From Amyloporia xantha (taxonomy: Eukaryota > Basidiomycota > Agaricomycetes > Polyporales > Adustoporiaceae), in assembly GCA_036971615.1 (NCBI GenBank), contig JAYKKR010000005.1, positions 434,001 through 498,000 of the forward strand: a stretch of 64,000 nucleotides of DNA, given 5' to 3'. The notes beneath the pieces are model-generated. The model had not been told where the DNA came from and ran no database searches. It saw only the letters and a list, made by a program, of their open reading frames with translations. Shown in pieces: positions 11,286 to 22,260 of this stretch. Positions within the stretch are counted from its first letter, which is position 1; every line of letters starts with the position of its first letter. Both the position numbers and the translations under genes were made by a program.

Positions 11286-12199
11286 ATGAGTCGAAGCCGT
11301 GTTAAGTACGAGCCGCTATCCGTCGACGACGACGATACGAACGGCGTAGGGCACTTGCATTCCAAGGCGCGCCCCAATCGTCGTCGATTGTATATATTCC
11401 TAGCCCAAAGCCTGCTCAACGTCTTCTTGCTTGTCTTCGGATGGTCATACCATCAGCGCGGTCTCGCGCTCAGGTTTCCCTACTGTGAGTACTTCCTAGT
11501 CATGTTGGATAATAAGATCCGCTCACCTCAATTCACTACAGCTCCCATGCAGGACGATGTCAGATACGAGGCCAAACGCTTTTCCCCTTCTCTGAATGAG
11601 AATGCTACTATGTTCATGGGCCAATCGGACAAGGTCGACGACAGGTGGACTCAAGTCTCCAGCTGTAAGCATGCCGGTAATTATGCGTAGCGCCGAATTT
11701 TGCTGATCCACTACATGCCTCTAGTTGGAATCTACCAGATACCAGAGGAGGTCGCAAATCGACTCCTAGAGAAAACGATGCCTCTCCACAACGATCCGAG
11801 CAACTACCAGATTGGCTTTGAAGTCTTCCATCAGCTACACTGTCTGGTGAGTAAATCCATAGGTTATTCTACATACGTATCCCATGTCCTCCTCATCAAC
11901 AGGACATGCTTCGCATATGGTTCCATCCGGAGCATTATCCACGTTCTAACTTAGCCCATGAATACGAAAACGGACACCTCGACCACTGTCTCAGATGGCT
12001 CCAGCAGACTACGATGTGCATGGCGGATGTAAGCCCTGTTCCGTGGCAGTGGGACGAAGAGAGGCGGATGACACTACCAAAGTTGGATTCGCTGCATGAG
12101 TGCCGGAGCTGGGATGATGTTTGGAAGTGGTCGAAAGGACATCGTATTAAGGTTCAAGTTGGTGACACGGGAGATGCACATGAGCACCACCATCACTAA
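11286..12199 (+). CDS. UstYa-family (DUF3328) protein A
   Basis: Four exons (11286-11484, 11542-11664, 11725-11846, 11903-12199), 246 residues. Start is the ATG at the head of MSRSRVKYEPLS; the frame upstream opens only with TTG. A cytosolic basic stretch precedes a membrane helix (LYIFLAQSLLNVFLLVFGW), then YSPMQDDVRYE, a typical third exon ending in VFHQLHCL, and DMLRIWFHPEHY with HLDHCLRWLQQTTMC. Both HxxHC motifs are intact (HQLHC and HLDHC), which are proposed to be catalytic in UstYa oxidases. The C-terminus ends in a His-rich tail (HEHHHH). A neighbouring P450 and a glutaredoxin make a role in modifying a secreted or ER-lumenal peptide or small molecule plausible, but no precursor gene was found. 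Confidence 0.88.
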
Positions 12200-13194
12200 G
12201 TAGAACTTCGATGTGTCTCTATGTACGACCTCGAGCTCAAGCAGACTGTCAGAGATTCAAACGTAGTCTTCATCAGTTGGCCACCGGGAATAGGCCTTCG
12301 GCTTTACGAATCACGTGGGTGACCAAGCCTGCGCAAATAATGCGTCTCTCTGAGTACGCGACAATGCGATTCCATCCATGTTCACCGTGTACCTGTTCCT
12401 ATCATGATTGGAAAGGCCTCAAGAATGAATATTTGAGTAGCAAATTCATTTTATTGTGAAGTATGAACACCTCAAGCTACTCTACGGCAATAGCCGGGAC
12501 GTCTGAGAGGCAGTCAGTATGTGTGTCTCCTTCCAAATTGGGCGTAAGGTCGAAGGCCTACTGGGCGACGCGACTTGATGCAGACTATTACTGAAATGGA
12601 TCGATTGTCATCCATTTCTGATTAGTCAGCAACGGAGACTAATTCAAACGAGGCATGTTCTCCAAGTAATGACACACCCTAAACACAATATTGCCGTCCA
12701 CTTGCTATGCGAATTTGTCCGAAGTGAGCATGCATGCCCCATCGCTGTTTATGTAATTCCAGCGAGTCTATTAACCGCGAATCTAGGCGTCGCTGCTTGG
12801 AAGTTACAAAGCACGAAGATGAAGATGGCTGAACCCAAACACCGGGAATCATTCAGGTCGCGCGTCTCTATCATGTGATCGCGAGATAAAATTAGGCGCC
12901 CATGCAGCGAGACGCGTTACATCTCTCTGGTGTACAGCGGAAGGCTCTACTGTCTGAACCTCGGAATGAGACCTGCACAGGACTAGCCTTTATTATTGCT
13001 CAGACTGAGGTGAACGTCAATTGAGGCTTGCGTTGGACGCGTCGCGAGCTACACCCTCTTGCTTTACTAGCTGAGTCTATTTCAATTTGTGACGGGCACG
13101 GCCCATCCATCACGTCTGTCGCTGCGTCAGCGCCGAATCAAGACTCCTCGAAACCTCACATTTCAAAGAGGCTCCTAGAACTTCACCCTGTACC
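12200..13194. other. Intergenic, nothing recognised
   Basis: About 1 kb between UstYa A and the glutaredoxin gene. Only short ORFs (for example 12669-12878) without motifs or splice context; it should contain the glutaredoxin promoter. Confidence 0.5.
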
Positions 13195-14035
13195 ATGGCC
13201 AGCTCATACCGCCGCCGCCGCATCGCCTGGTCAGCACTCCTGTTGTCCGCAGTCTTTCTCTTCTACGTAAGCACGCACGACACCTTTTCTTTCTGGTCGC
13301 TCCCAGAGTCTCTCAAAGACCTTGGTTTCTCACCGTCGTCCTCGCGCGCCGGCCAGGTTGCGCTTGCGAAATTCAAGGATATTGCGCAGCGAAAACCTCT
13401 GGCTTCCGAGCTCCAGGGCCTGCTTTACTTCGTGGCAGAACATCCTGATCGCAGGCTAAATGAAGACGATGGGTACATCACCGTAGAAGGGTTAGGGCGC
13501 ATTAAAATAGATCCAGATGCGGCTCTTGACTTGAGGGTATTCTCGCCTAATGGAGACGCCAACTGGGAGGGCCATCTGAAAGTGCTGAAGGAGGAGTATC
13601 CGCTGATCGTTTTCAGCAAGACATTCTGCCGGTGCGTCCCGCAATCACTTGTTCCTGATATGTGATACAGAATGTGAGTTTGCCTGCTTCAGCTTCTCCC
13701 AGCGTGCGAAAGCGCTACTCCAAAATTACGAGTTGGATCCGCCGCCGGTCGTTGTGGAACTCAATACAAGAACAGACGGGGCCATCATACAGAAAATCCT
13801 CGCCCGACTCACAGGGCGAACTACAGTCCCTAATATCCTCCTGCAGGTACTAGTGACTTTCTACCATTTGTGAGCATATGCTGATGAGTTTCTTCGACGT
13901 TACCAGGGCAAGTCCATAGGAGGGTCTGACGACATCTATGCACTCCATGAAGTCCACGAGTTGAAAGGTGTACTGGAAGGCGGGGGCTTGCAAGTTAATG
14001 GAGTCTCAGCTGGTCTTCAGGTGCATGGAGTTTGA
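13195..14035 (+). CDS. Membrane-anchored glutaredoxin (Grx6/Grx7-like)
   Basis: Three exons (13195-13631, 13693-13846, 13907-14035), about 239 residues. Short Arg-rich cytosolic N-terminus, membrane anchor (IAWSALLLSAVFLFYVST), spacer, then a glutaredoxin domain from about residue 130. The active site is reconstructed across intron 1 as SKTFCRFSQRAK, i.e. a CxxS monothiol-type site (C-R-F-S in place of the common C-P-Y-S). Later signature residues are present: TVPNILLQGKSIGGSDDI, with the cis-Pro and GG of the glutathione-binding groove. Yeast Grx6/7 have the same plan and act in the early secretory pathway, so a lumenal thiol-redox role is likely. Confidence 0.88.
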
Positions 14036-14186
14036 ACATTGGGTGCCGACGATAAAACCTGTCGCGTTGATGTGTGTACAAATAGTTGCGCCGCTCTCAA
14101 CTACAATAGTCCTTGAAAACGCGATATTTTACAAAGAATTGGCCTTCCTTGGGTGTAACTTCCGATGCTTACTGCCTGTTTCAACA

Positions 14187-15206
14187 TCACTTCGTGTTAT
14201 AAGATGGTAAACCCCATTCCTCGGGCACGAAGTCTTCTAGTGATTTCAGTGTCTGATCTGGCTGTTCGATCTCGAGAGTCGGACCAGAGTCTCCCAAGGC
14301 GAGCAGGCTCGTGTCTGGTACCCACACCACTGCAAGAGAGCGAGAGACCAGTAGTACAAGTTAGCGACATACGCTGCTGTGCCTTACACAGCCACTTACC
14401 GTTCATGCCCGCCCTCTTGCCCGCCTGCACTCCCGCAATAGCGTCCTCAAAAACCAACCCCTTCGACCTCTCGGTCTTCTTGTTTTCGCTCACCCTAGCC
14501 TCTCCCGCCTCGCCCTCTCCCACCGTCCTCCCCAAACACCGCTCCGCCGCCACCAGGAAGACGTCCGGGTGCGGCTTCCCGCGCCCCGGCCGTATAAGCC
14601 CATCGTCCGCACACACCACGCGCCCCTCGAACGCACCAAAGAGCGTGTCCATCAGGTGTACGCTCTTCTGCGTGTAGTTCCGACGCTGCGAGCCTGTCGC
14701 GACCGCGATCGGGATGTTGTGGGTGCGGAGGTGCTGCACGAGCTTGACAGCGCCCGGGGAGGGGCTGGACGGTCGGCCATAGGGCATCCTGACCCGTGCG
14801 CCGGAGGTCGAGATATGTGTCGAGGGTGAAGTCGGACGGAAGATCAGGGAAAAATGAAAGGAGATGCGCGGCCGCTTCGCGCTCGGCTGCGGGAAGGTAA
14901 GGCAGAGGATGGCTTGTATGTTTACAGGCACTTACGCTTTCCCATAAGGCCTGCTTTGATATCCCAAGTCATCTCCTTACCGTACTTTGCAAGGATGTTG
15001 TCTGGACATCGGGCGCGTCATGGCATCACGGCGGATTAGGGTGATACGAACAGCGTACTGGTCACTTCGGTATATATCCTTTCCGAGTCGATTAGAAGGC
15101 CTAACACGATCGATATGTATTAAGCTGAGTGCAACGAACTATTACGAATTCCCTTACCATCCATGTCGAATATGACATACTCGATTCTGGGCCTCGGGGA
15201 TGCCAT
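14187..15206 (-). CDS. HAD-superfamily phosphatase, GS1/HDHD1-like (one frameshift)
   Basis: Five exons (15206-15158, 15100-15059, 15001-14936, 14886-14400, 14329-14187). Motif I is YVIFDMDGLLIDSE with the nucleophile and acid/base aspartates, split by intron 1. The cap follows, then IAVATGSQRR (motif II), GKPHPDVFLVAAERC (motif III Lys) and VFEDAIAGVQAGKRAGM (motif IV). The family includes pseudouridine-5-phosphatase and glycerol-3-phosphatase; the exact substrate cannot be told. Exon 4 has one base too many: LWPTVQPLPG reads in one frame and GAVKLVQHL in the next, with the extra base in the CCC at 14753-14755. Exon phases also balance only when one base is removed. It converges with the glutaredoxin gene. 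Confidence 0.85.
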
Positions 15207-15505
15207 CATTTCAGGGGGAGCAGTTCTAAGCTGTACAATTAATCGCTACTTTTCTATTCGGCGTTCACCCGAATTCAAGGTAAAGGGAAGCGAAAGATTG
15301 TGGCGAGTTTTAAAGACGCGTTCAATGAATGCGTCGATCGTGAAATGAGATACAAGATCGATCGCGTATATTGTGGCATTTAGCGCTTACATAAATATCA
15401 ACTTAGTGCATGTCGCTAGTACTGTAACAGACACCAGCCCTCAAGCCTCAGTATTCAAGCTCAAGTCTTACCCGAGACTTGACCAATATTGGCACTTCTG
15501 ACGGA

Positions 15506-17658
15506 TCACTGCTCACTGGAGCCGCGTACGTTCATTATCAAAGCTTCAGCAGTCGTTGATCTGGGTTTAATGGAGTACTCAAACGGATGAGGATGGCTGG
15601 AAACGGTTGTGTCAGAGTCCCCCTTCTGACAATCACAATAGCCAGGCCACATACCTGACAGTCCCGCTTGTGTACCGAATGGCAGGCTCCACAACCTCGC
15701 CATTCACCGTCGCTTTGCCTATGTCGAAAACAGCCAATGACATGGCACAAGAGAGAAATACAGACGCCTCGGCAAGGTGTAAACCTAGGACATTCCCATG
15801 AGAACGTAATTAAATGTTATATGTCTGATCACACCAACCTGGGCAGATCCTTGGCGCCTTCTGTCAAAAACGAATACAGCGTGAAACGCACGTCACTCAC
15901 CTCCTCCCGAACCCGAAAGCGACTTGACGTGGGTCCGGTTCAGGTTCATGGTTGCCAGACTTAATGAATCTGTCTGGATTGAACTTGAAAGGTTCGACGT
16001 AATCGTCCGGATCATGCAGAAATTTCCTGCAGGTTGACACAGAACCATCAGGTAAGAGCCTGAGTAATTGATCGAGCGCAATTTAAAAGGTACATACCAG
16101 ACATTGGGAATGACTGTAGCACCTTCTGGGATGAGGTAGCCTGCGTGAATGTCGTCCTTCATTAAGCGGTGAGGTAATCCTGCGCGCAGCTCGTATGTCA
16201 TGAGGCTGAAGCTAAGAGAGGATCGAGCTCACCCAGTGGAACGACCGGCTGCCAACGAAGAACCTCTAAATACAAGGCATTGACATAAGGTAACTGTTCG
16301 CGGTCAGCAAGGGCGGGGAGTCTATCACGACCGACGAATGCGTCAATTTCAGCCTGTGCCTTCCGCTGTACCTCCGGGTAGCACACCATGGCGAGGAAGA
16401 AGCTGGTAATTGCGGAAACGGTCTGATGGATCACAGATGGAAGATAGGACAGCGACGACGCTGCGGAATGCACTCACGGTATCTGCACCACCTATAATGA
16501 AACAATGCACTGTCAGATCACCGAGAAATACCGTAAGTTAACTGCTGACCAGCGTATAATGATGCCGCGACATCCTTGATTAAAGATTCCTGTTCTGCAT
16601 CAGGCACCATCTCGAGTTGCATGGAAGTAAAATTGGGCAGAGCCATTCCAGCTAACTGGGTAGATACCATGTCAATAGTCGGAGCTACGACGCGGGAATA
16701 GCACTTACGTTTGACATTCGTTCTTTAGTAAATGCATACGGTACGTCGCACATCATATCCATATCTTTGCGCCATGCTTGTGCTTTTCTCTTCCATTGAG
16801 CCCCTGGCATCCAGGCTGGAACATGCCTCACTGGGATGATATGGTACTCGTCAGTCATGGGTTGGGCCGTCATATCAAAGCCAGATACGGACAGAAAGGG
16901 AGTACATCAACGAGGAATGCCCCAGGGGCAGTGGCTATCGAGAACTCTTCCATCGCACGATCGACCAAGTCAACCAGAGGGTCAATACCCATACGCGATC
17001 TTCAAGATGATAGCACCAGAAGTTCTGTGGTCAATACATTGTAGCATTAGTTGAGTGCGTAAGGTAACAATATTAGACTTGCTTTCGAACTTGCTCCAAC
17101 AAAGTGTCAGGTTGTTGCAGCACACGGCCTAAAAACCGATGGACCTCGCATTCCAGTTCCTCTGAGAGGAGTTGAATGTGGCCGTGACTTCCAATTATCT
17201 GGTGGAATAACCGACGCATCTGCCGGGACTTTGTACCGTAGCGCGTTAGGCCGAGAACCCGATCCCAGCCCATCATAGAGCACATTGTCAGGATAGGTCT
17301 GTCGGAATAAATGCCGCTCTTCTTCTCCAACATTTCGTTGGCAAGTTGCGATGAGTTGATGATGACGATGGTTTGTCCGAATAAAGAGACAGACAGAAGG
17401 TCGCCTAGTCACCGCTTTCAGTACTCTCGAGAACGCAGCCGTGGATATGGTGAACTCGCCCCAAGTGTCTCCCCATTCTGTAAAGGTCTTCCACTCGTGT
17501 GATGTGGGCATACTTAGGACATTTCCAATCAGTGGCCACCCTGGCGGACCTGGAGGCAGGGCTCGAGGCCCCGTCCGCCTGCTTCGTAAAGCACTGGTCA
17601 AAAGCAGGGTTAGGAGTAGAACAGCAGCCGCGGCAAGAGATGTCAAGAGATCGGGCAT
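15506..17658 (-). CDS. Cytochrome P450 monooxygenase with two micro-exons (one frameshift)
   Basis: Twelve exons, about 507 residues, ER-anchored by an N-terminal helix (LLTSLAAAAVLLLTLLL) followed by the hinge LPPGPPGWPLIGN. Conserved parts: I-helix GGADTTVSAITSF, ExxR as YLEVLRWQP, the PERF-like FNPDRF, and the heme loop FGFGRRICPGLHLAEA. It resembles basidiomycete clans such as CYP5144/O-methylsterigmatocystin-oxidoreductase-like enzymes; substrate unknown. The 14-nt exon 6 (16491-16478) encodes GGADT and the 11-nt exon 10 (15849-15839) encodes the invariant heme cysteine. Introns 1 and 2 have GC donors. In exon 3 the CCC at 16988-16990 has one base too many, since reading phase breaks between IAYG and DPLVDLVDRAMEEF; a few residues may also be missing there. 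Likely part of an accessory block with the UstYa pair. Confidence 0.9.
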
Positions 17659-20092
17659 CGGTGCTATCTCCCAAGAGGACGGCTGCGGGACAAGCAAGTG
17701 GCACCAGGCTCCCATTATATGCACCCTTTGCGTGACAGTGACAGTGCTATGATGCAGAGGAGTCGGAACATCCGTGCATGAAGCCATGTCATGACTCACA
17801 TGGTGAGTGGACGATTGCAGCGGGCTGTCCTCGCACCAGCATGAAGAGCAATACTGCCACCGAATTCCGGATGAGACCAAAGGGACTAGATCGATCCTGT
17901 GGCCACAGTGAAAGCGCCATGCTAGCGAAAATATTTTGCCACCATCTCCATCGAACTTCTCGCTTTGAGCGTCAGAGCTAAGGCATCTGAAAGTGAAGAT
18001 TATCATGAAAGATGTCCACGCGAGTTCGCACTGGCTCTATGTAGGCTCTTCGTGGATTGCCTTCTCCGAGGCCCAGTAGTTCCGAGTACTGAATAAATGT
18101 CCAAGGGTCTTGGGAACCTTCGCGACTGTCATAAATATGTAAGAACAGACAAAGGTGCCTTCCGCTTTAACAATGCAACATTGCGGATGCCATAATTTCA
18201 TACATCTGATACTTACTAAGTTGAGCCGAACTGGCACGCGTCACGAGGATGCTATCGTTGTCCATGCAGCCCATGGGAATGCGACATACAGGTACCGTAG
18301 CAAAGGTCCCATCCGTGCGACAAGCTCGGACTTCGATCGAGGAGGCGTCAACCCAGACTCTCGGATTGAATTCAATGTAGCAGAAATGGAAAGAGCCAAC
18401 GTCAGATAGGGCGAGACGCACGAGTTTCCTGCATAAGATGTCATGGTGATCCACCGATAATGGCGTGTATGCAGAGGTCGACGACTGGGTACGATCGAGA
18501 GACAGCTCTGCAGTCCGATCTGGAAAATACATAGAAGACGTTAGGTTTGCTCCGAATCCATGGAGATAGGATGCTCATCATAACACACTGTTCAAACACA
18601 TTGCGATCAGCAATATGGCACTGCGCGAGATGTGATCGTGCCTATGCAGAAGATTGGAAGCTCTACTATTGCTTACGGGTGCACACACCCAACTTCCTTC
18701 TGCGAAGGCCATCATAGCGCCGGACAGAATTATACCTGTGTCAGATGCTATTTAGTGGGCAATAAAGTGAACCTGGTCGCACTCGGATATATGAGAATCT
18801 GCACTTTGTTTAGAAGTTAATACCGTCGTAGAATTGTTAGAGTAGACGCTCGCGCGCTAAGCACCGTAGTACAAACATGTACATACACGGCCAGCGCAAT
18901 CCGCGACGGCCTCCTTCGTATACATTGCTTGCTTCCGCGACTTCTTGTGGGCCTTAGGTGTCGGTGTCTGTGTCTGTGCTCTCTTGTGTCCTCTCGCTTC
19001 TCATCTCTGGGCTATCTCAGATCACATCTTCCATTCATTCTGCTGACAAGAATGTCGAGTCAAACGCTCAGAATGAGCAGGCGTCAAAGAAGATGAGAAG
19101 CAAAAGCCCCAACAAACGAATATTCGGCATGAGCCCCGAAGATGTCTGCGCCTTCGTATGCGATATCAACCACAACGAAAATGGCATCAAATCGGGACAA
19201 GGGAAGCACCGTTATATCCATCCACGGGCTGTTGGTCGACGAGAACATGGCCCGGACAGGGGTCAGTACCAATCACGCAGGGCGGTTTGGTAACAGCGCT
19301 TGCCCGATGGTCACCATGCCGTGGACGTCCCATTGATAGCATCTCCATCATTGGGGACAGTCCTGTGCTGAGCACGGAGCTAGAGAAAGGATATTTGCTG
19401 TACGTCATGGAGCTCCGCCCATGCAACCAGTCTATGCGACAGCGCGGATCCCACCGTGGGGCGTATCTTCTGGCAGTTCCCAACGCGACATGTACAGAAA
19501 GCGCAGCTATGTAGAAAGCGCTGAGTGGACAGTAGACCACGACACGGGGACATGAGAAGCTGACGCTCAGGAAGATTATAGTGCCCACCTTCTGATCCTA
19601 TATGTATCCTTTCGGACCGCATAGTACACATTTCGGGTCCTCCAGCCCCCGACGTTGATTTGGCAAGGAAAGCGCTCACAGTATTTTGGGCAGCCGCTGT
19701 TGGATTCGGCCAAGTTCGCAATTCACCCCCGCCGGACAAGAGCATAAACCAAGCAAGCATCTAAATCCTAGTAGTTTAGTGTGATATGGTACGAGTAGAT
19801 AGTGATAGTGATAGTAATGCTAGTCGTACACCCCATATACCGCTATACACGGAAGGCCAGCGTCTGCGACCGTCATCAACAGTCTGCGACCGTCATCAAC
19901 AGTCTGCGACCGTCATCAACAGTCCGCGGCCAAACAGCGCCCGAGCGCATAGCCACCAATAGAGAGTACTGAGCAAACGAGCAGAGTCAATAGTCCGATC
20001 AATCCCTATATCACACCGGTGTGTAGAAATGTGTATGTGCATGTAGATGAACGTGCAAGGCGCATGTCGCATCACGCGAACGCAAAAGCAGA
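17659..20092. other. 2.4 kb without a convincing gene
   Basis: The start probably contains the P450 promoter. A 121-codon minus-strand ORF (18532-18167) and overlapping frames at 18958-19760 have no recognisable motif and no consistent splice chain. Short GATAGT-type repeats lie near 19800 and a 20-bp tandem repeat at 19861-19920. The end is the 3' flank of the next gene. Confidence 0.45.
19861..19922. repeat. 20-bp tandem repeat, three copies
   Basis: The unit CAGTCTGCGACCGTCATCAA occurs three times head to tail; the first copy lacks only the initial CA-type bases, and a diverged fourth start (CAGTCCGCGGCC) follows. There are no spacers, so it is a simple minisatellite, in a gene-poor stretch. 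Confidence 0.9.
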
Positions 20093-21058
20093 CTACAGCT
20101 TCCTCTGCTTCTTCTTCGCGCCGTAGATCTCCCCGCCAGCCGCGGTGATCATGCGCTGCAGGTCGCCGTTCCTCTTCATGTTGCGGAGCTGCTCTATTGA
20201 GCCGTCAACTGGACGGCCGCCGATGAGGAGGATGGGCAGTTCGGATTTTGAGGTGAGACGATAGAGTAGGGGGGCAAGCACGAATTCATCCGCTGGAAGG
20301 GGGAGTGGTCAGAGAGACATTGGCAGTCAGTTGAAGTCGGGACGCACTTCGTTGGTCAACATCAATGATCGTAGGTGCTGGGCGTAAATACATTTCCGAT
20401 AGGATCTGTTTGATTTCTCGTGAAACAGGGGAATAGAACTGATTCCAGCGACGGTCAGCTGGTCAGTTCCGCATGTGTTAGGGCAGGTATGACGGACCTT
20501 GGAGTAGAGAACGACCGGATTCCGTGCCCAAACGTCGTCCACGACAGTCTGCAGCTCCTCTGCCGCATGCGGACTCCGCGTGTCGAAGTCAAGCACGAGT
20601 TGCGGGTCAATGGGCCGTGATGGATCAACAGACGATGGGATCACATTTTGGGGCAAACTCGCAATGAAGCTCGATACAGCCGCCAGCTCCTGCGCCGAGT
20701 CGAGCTCTATCTGTGGTCGCCCAGCGTTAGGTGAGTGTGTGCCGCCTGGATGCTTATGTCTTAGCGCGGCGAGGCGGTACGCCTCTGGAGAGAGATGTGC
20801 GGGATGCCGGGAGCCGTTCGCCTCGAAGAATGATACTGACGAGAGGGAAGGCTGGGCGATGAGCAGCACGTAGACAGAGAGGACTATGAGGGCAAAGAGG
20901 GCGAGGAAAGTGGTGCGGTACCAGTAGCTCTTGGGCTTGCGGGACGCCAGGGATTGGAAGGCGGCAAGGTTGAGGGTTGGGGTCAAGGGAGGGGACTCGA
21001 GGGCGACTGGGCTACCCATTGGGGGAAATCGTGCAGACTGGGTGCGACGGTGTGCCAT
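20093..21058 (-). CDS. Membrane-anchored glutaredoxin-fold protein lacking catalytic cysteines
   Basis: Three exons (21058-20498, 20438-20348, 20292-20093), 283 residues. Cytosolic N-terminus, membrane helix (FLALFALIVLSVYVLLIA), a lumenal spacer, then a thioredoxin-like domain beginning NPVVLYSKFYSPVSREIKQ. Compared with glutaredoxins (SKxxCPYSK), the site reads Y-S-P-V-S, so both positions of the CxxC/CxxS motif lack cysteine. The rest of the fold is kept: a helix, PAPTIIDVDQR, SELPILLIGGRPVDGS with the cis-Pro and GG turn, and a basic C-terminus (GAKKKQRKL). It shares its topology with the catalytic gene at 13195. It probably has a binding or structural role, perhaps in the ER or Golgi. 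Confidence 0.8.
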
Positions 21059-22260
21059 GAGGATTAGTACAGTGATTTAAGAAGACCTGGGGAACAAAGG
21101 AATGTTAGAGCGTGATGTGTAATCTAAACCGAGCGACTCGTATGTCACAGCCATCTTCTTGTTCCTGAGGTTGACAATGAGCCCTCGCGGCAGAAACACG
21201 TGGAGATAACCTCAAAACGGAAGCCATCCTTCTATATATGGACTTATCTGGTTCGTTATATAGTGCGAAACGGTTCGCATTTCCCTCGTCCTCCACAACG
21301 TGTAGCTTGCTTCTACTTAGCCATTCACATGTGTGGAGCCCACTGTTATGCGACGACGTTCTCCGTCTTGACGACAATACATTATAGTAATCCAGCCAAG
21401 ACTAGGATCTCCGTTACTCCGTCGACCCCTGCTCTCGAAGTCCATGCATCAGTTCACATTGACTATACCTCATTGTAACTTATCGCCCAAATGCTCCCCA
21501 TCCTTGAACAGCGCTGGTAATGACGAGTGTTGAATTGGATAGGTAAGCACAAGCGTTAGCGCTTTCCCCGGACGGACCATAGGTCGTCGACTCATCTGTC
21601 ATATGTGACGTCGTACGCTGCACACGTTCCTCTGGATCTATCAATAGAAATGGCCTCTAGTCAAATGACCAATGTTGGAGTATGCGTGTTTCTCAGCATT
21701 GGGGAGTCGATTGTGTGCTCAATGCTACTTACTGTCGTCCCCGAATTCAAACGTCACCGAATACTTGATATCAAGATATCGAAGGTATGTAAAGCGTTCT
21801 AAACAATTCAATCGCATGGATGTCCATTCTCATCTTGGTGCAGACGCCGCTATTCTTATCCCAATATCTCCCATCGTTCGATATCATGCGCGCGCGGTAC
21901 GCCGAGGTGAGCAACATCACGGATTTATCCCGACGTCGCATCCCGGTACACAGGCTCCAGTTGTTCAGACTCTACCGTTCGAAGTCTTCGTGGTTTTTCA
22001 TTCTGAGAATGAAAGTATTATCGACAAATAAGGCTTGGCGCAGAGGTCCAACAGACGACCGTCTGGCCTTTGCTCAAGTATGTACATGGTACATGATGGG
22101 TGGCGATAGGGATCCTCCGCGCTATCTATTCAATGTATACAATGATGATATTTCCATCGACGTCAGAGCCATATTTCCATCCAGAATCGTCGCAAAAATT
22201 CCAAACTTCATAGGTAGGTTCACGATTATTGACTAAATGCAAGAATTGTGACCAGGGTTT
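21059..22260. other. Intergenic, nothing convincing
   Basis: About 1.2 kb with overlapping short plus-strand ORFs (21605-21802, 21672-22031, 21820-22236) that do not chain through splice sites and show no motif. The first part is likely the promoter of the Cys-less glutaredoxin-like gene. Confidence 0.4.

Noticed and set aside
18167..18532. 121-codon minus-strand ORF upstream of the P450 as a gene
   Set aside because: No recognisable domain, no continuation through plausible splice sites.
19861..19922. CRISPR-like repeat array
   Set aside because: Copies are contiguous without spacers, and the genome is eukaryotic.
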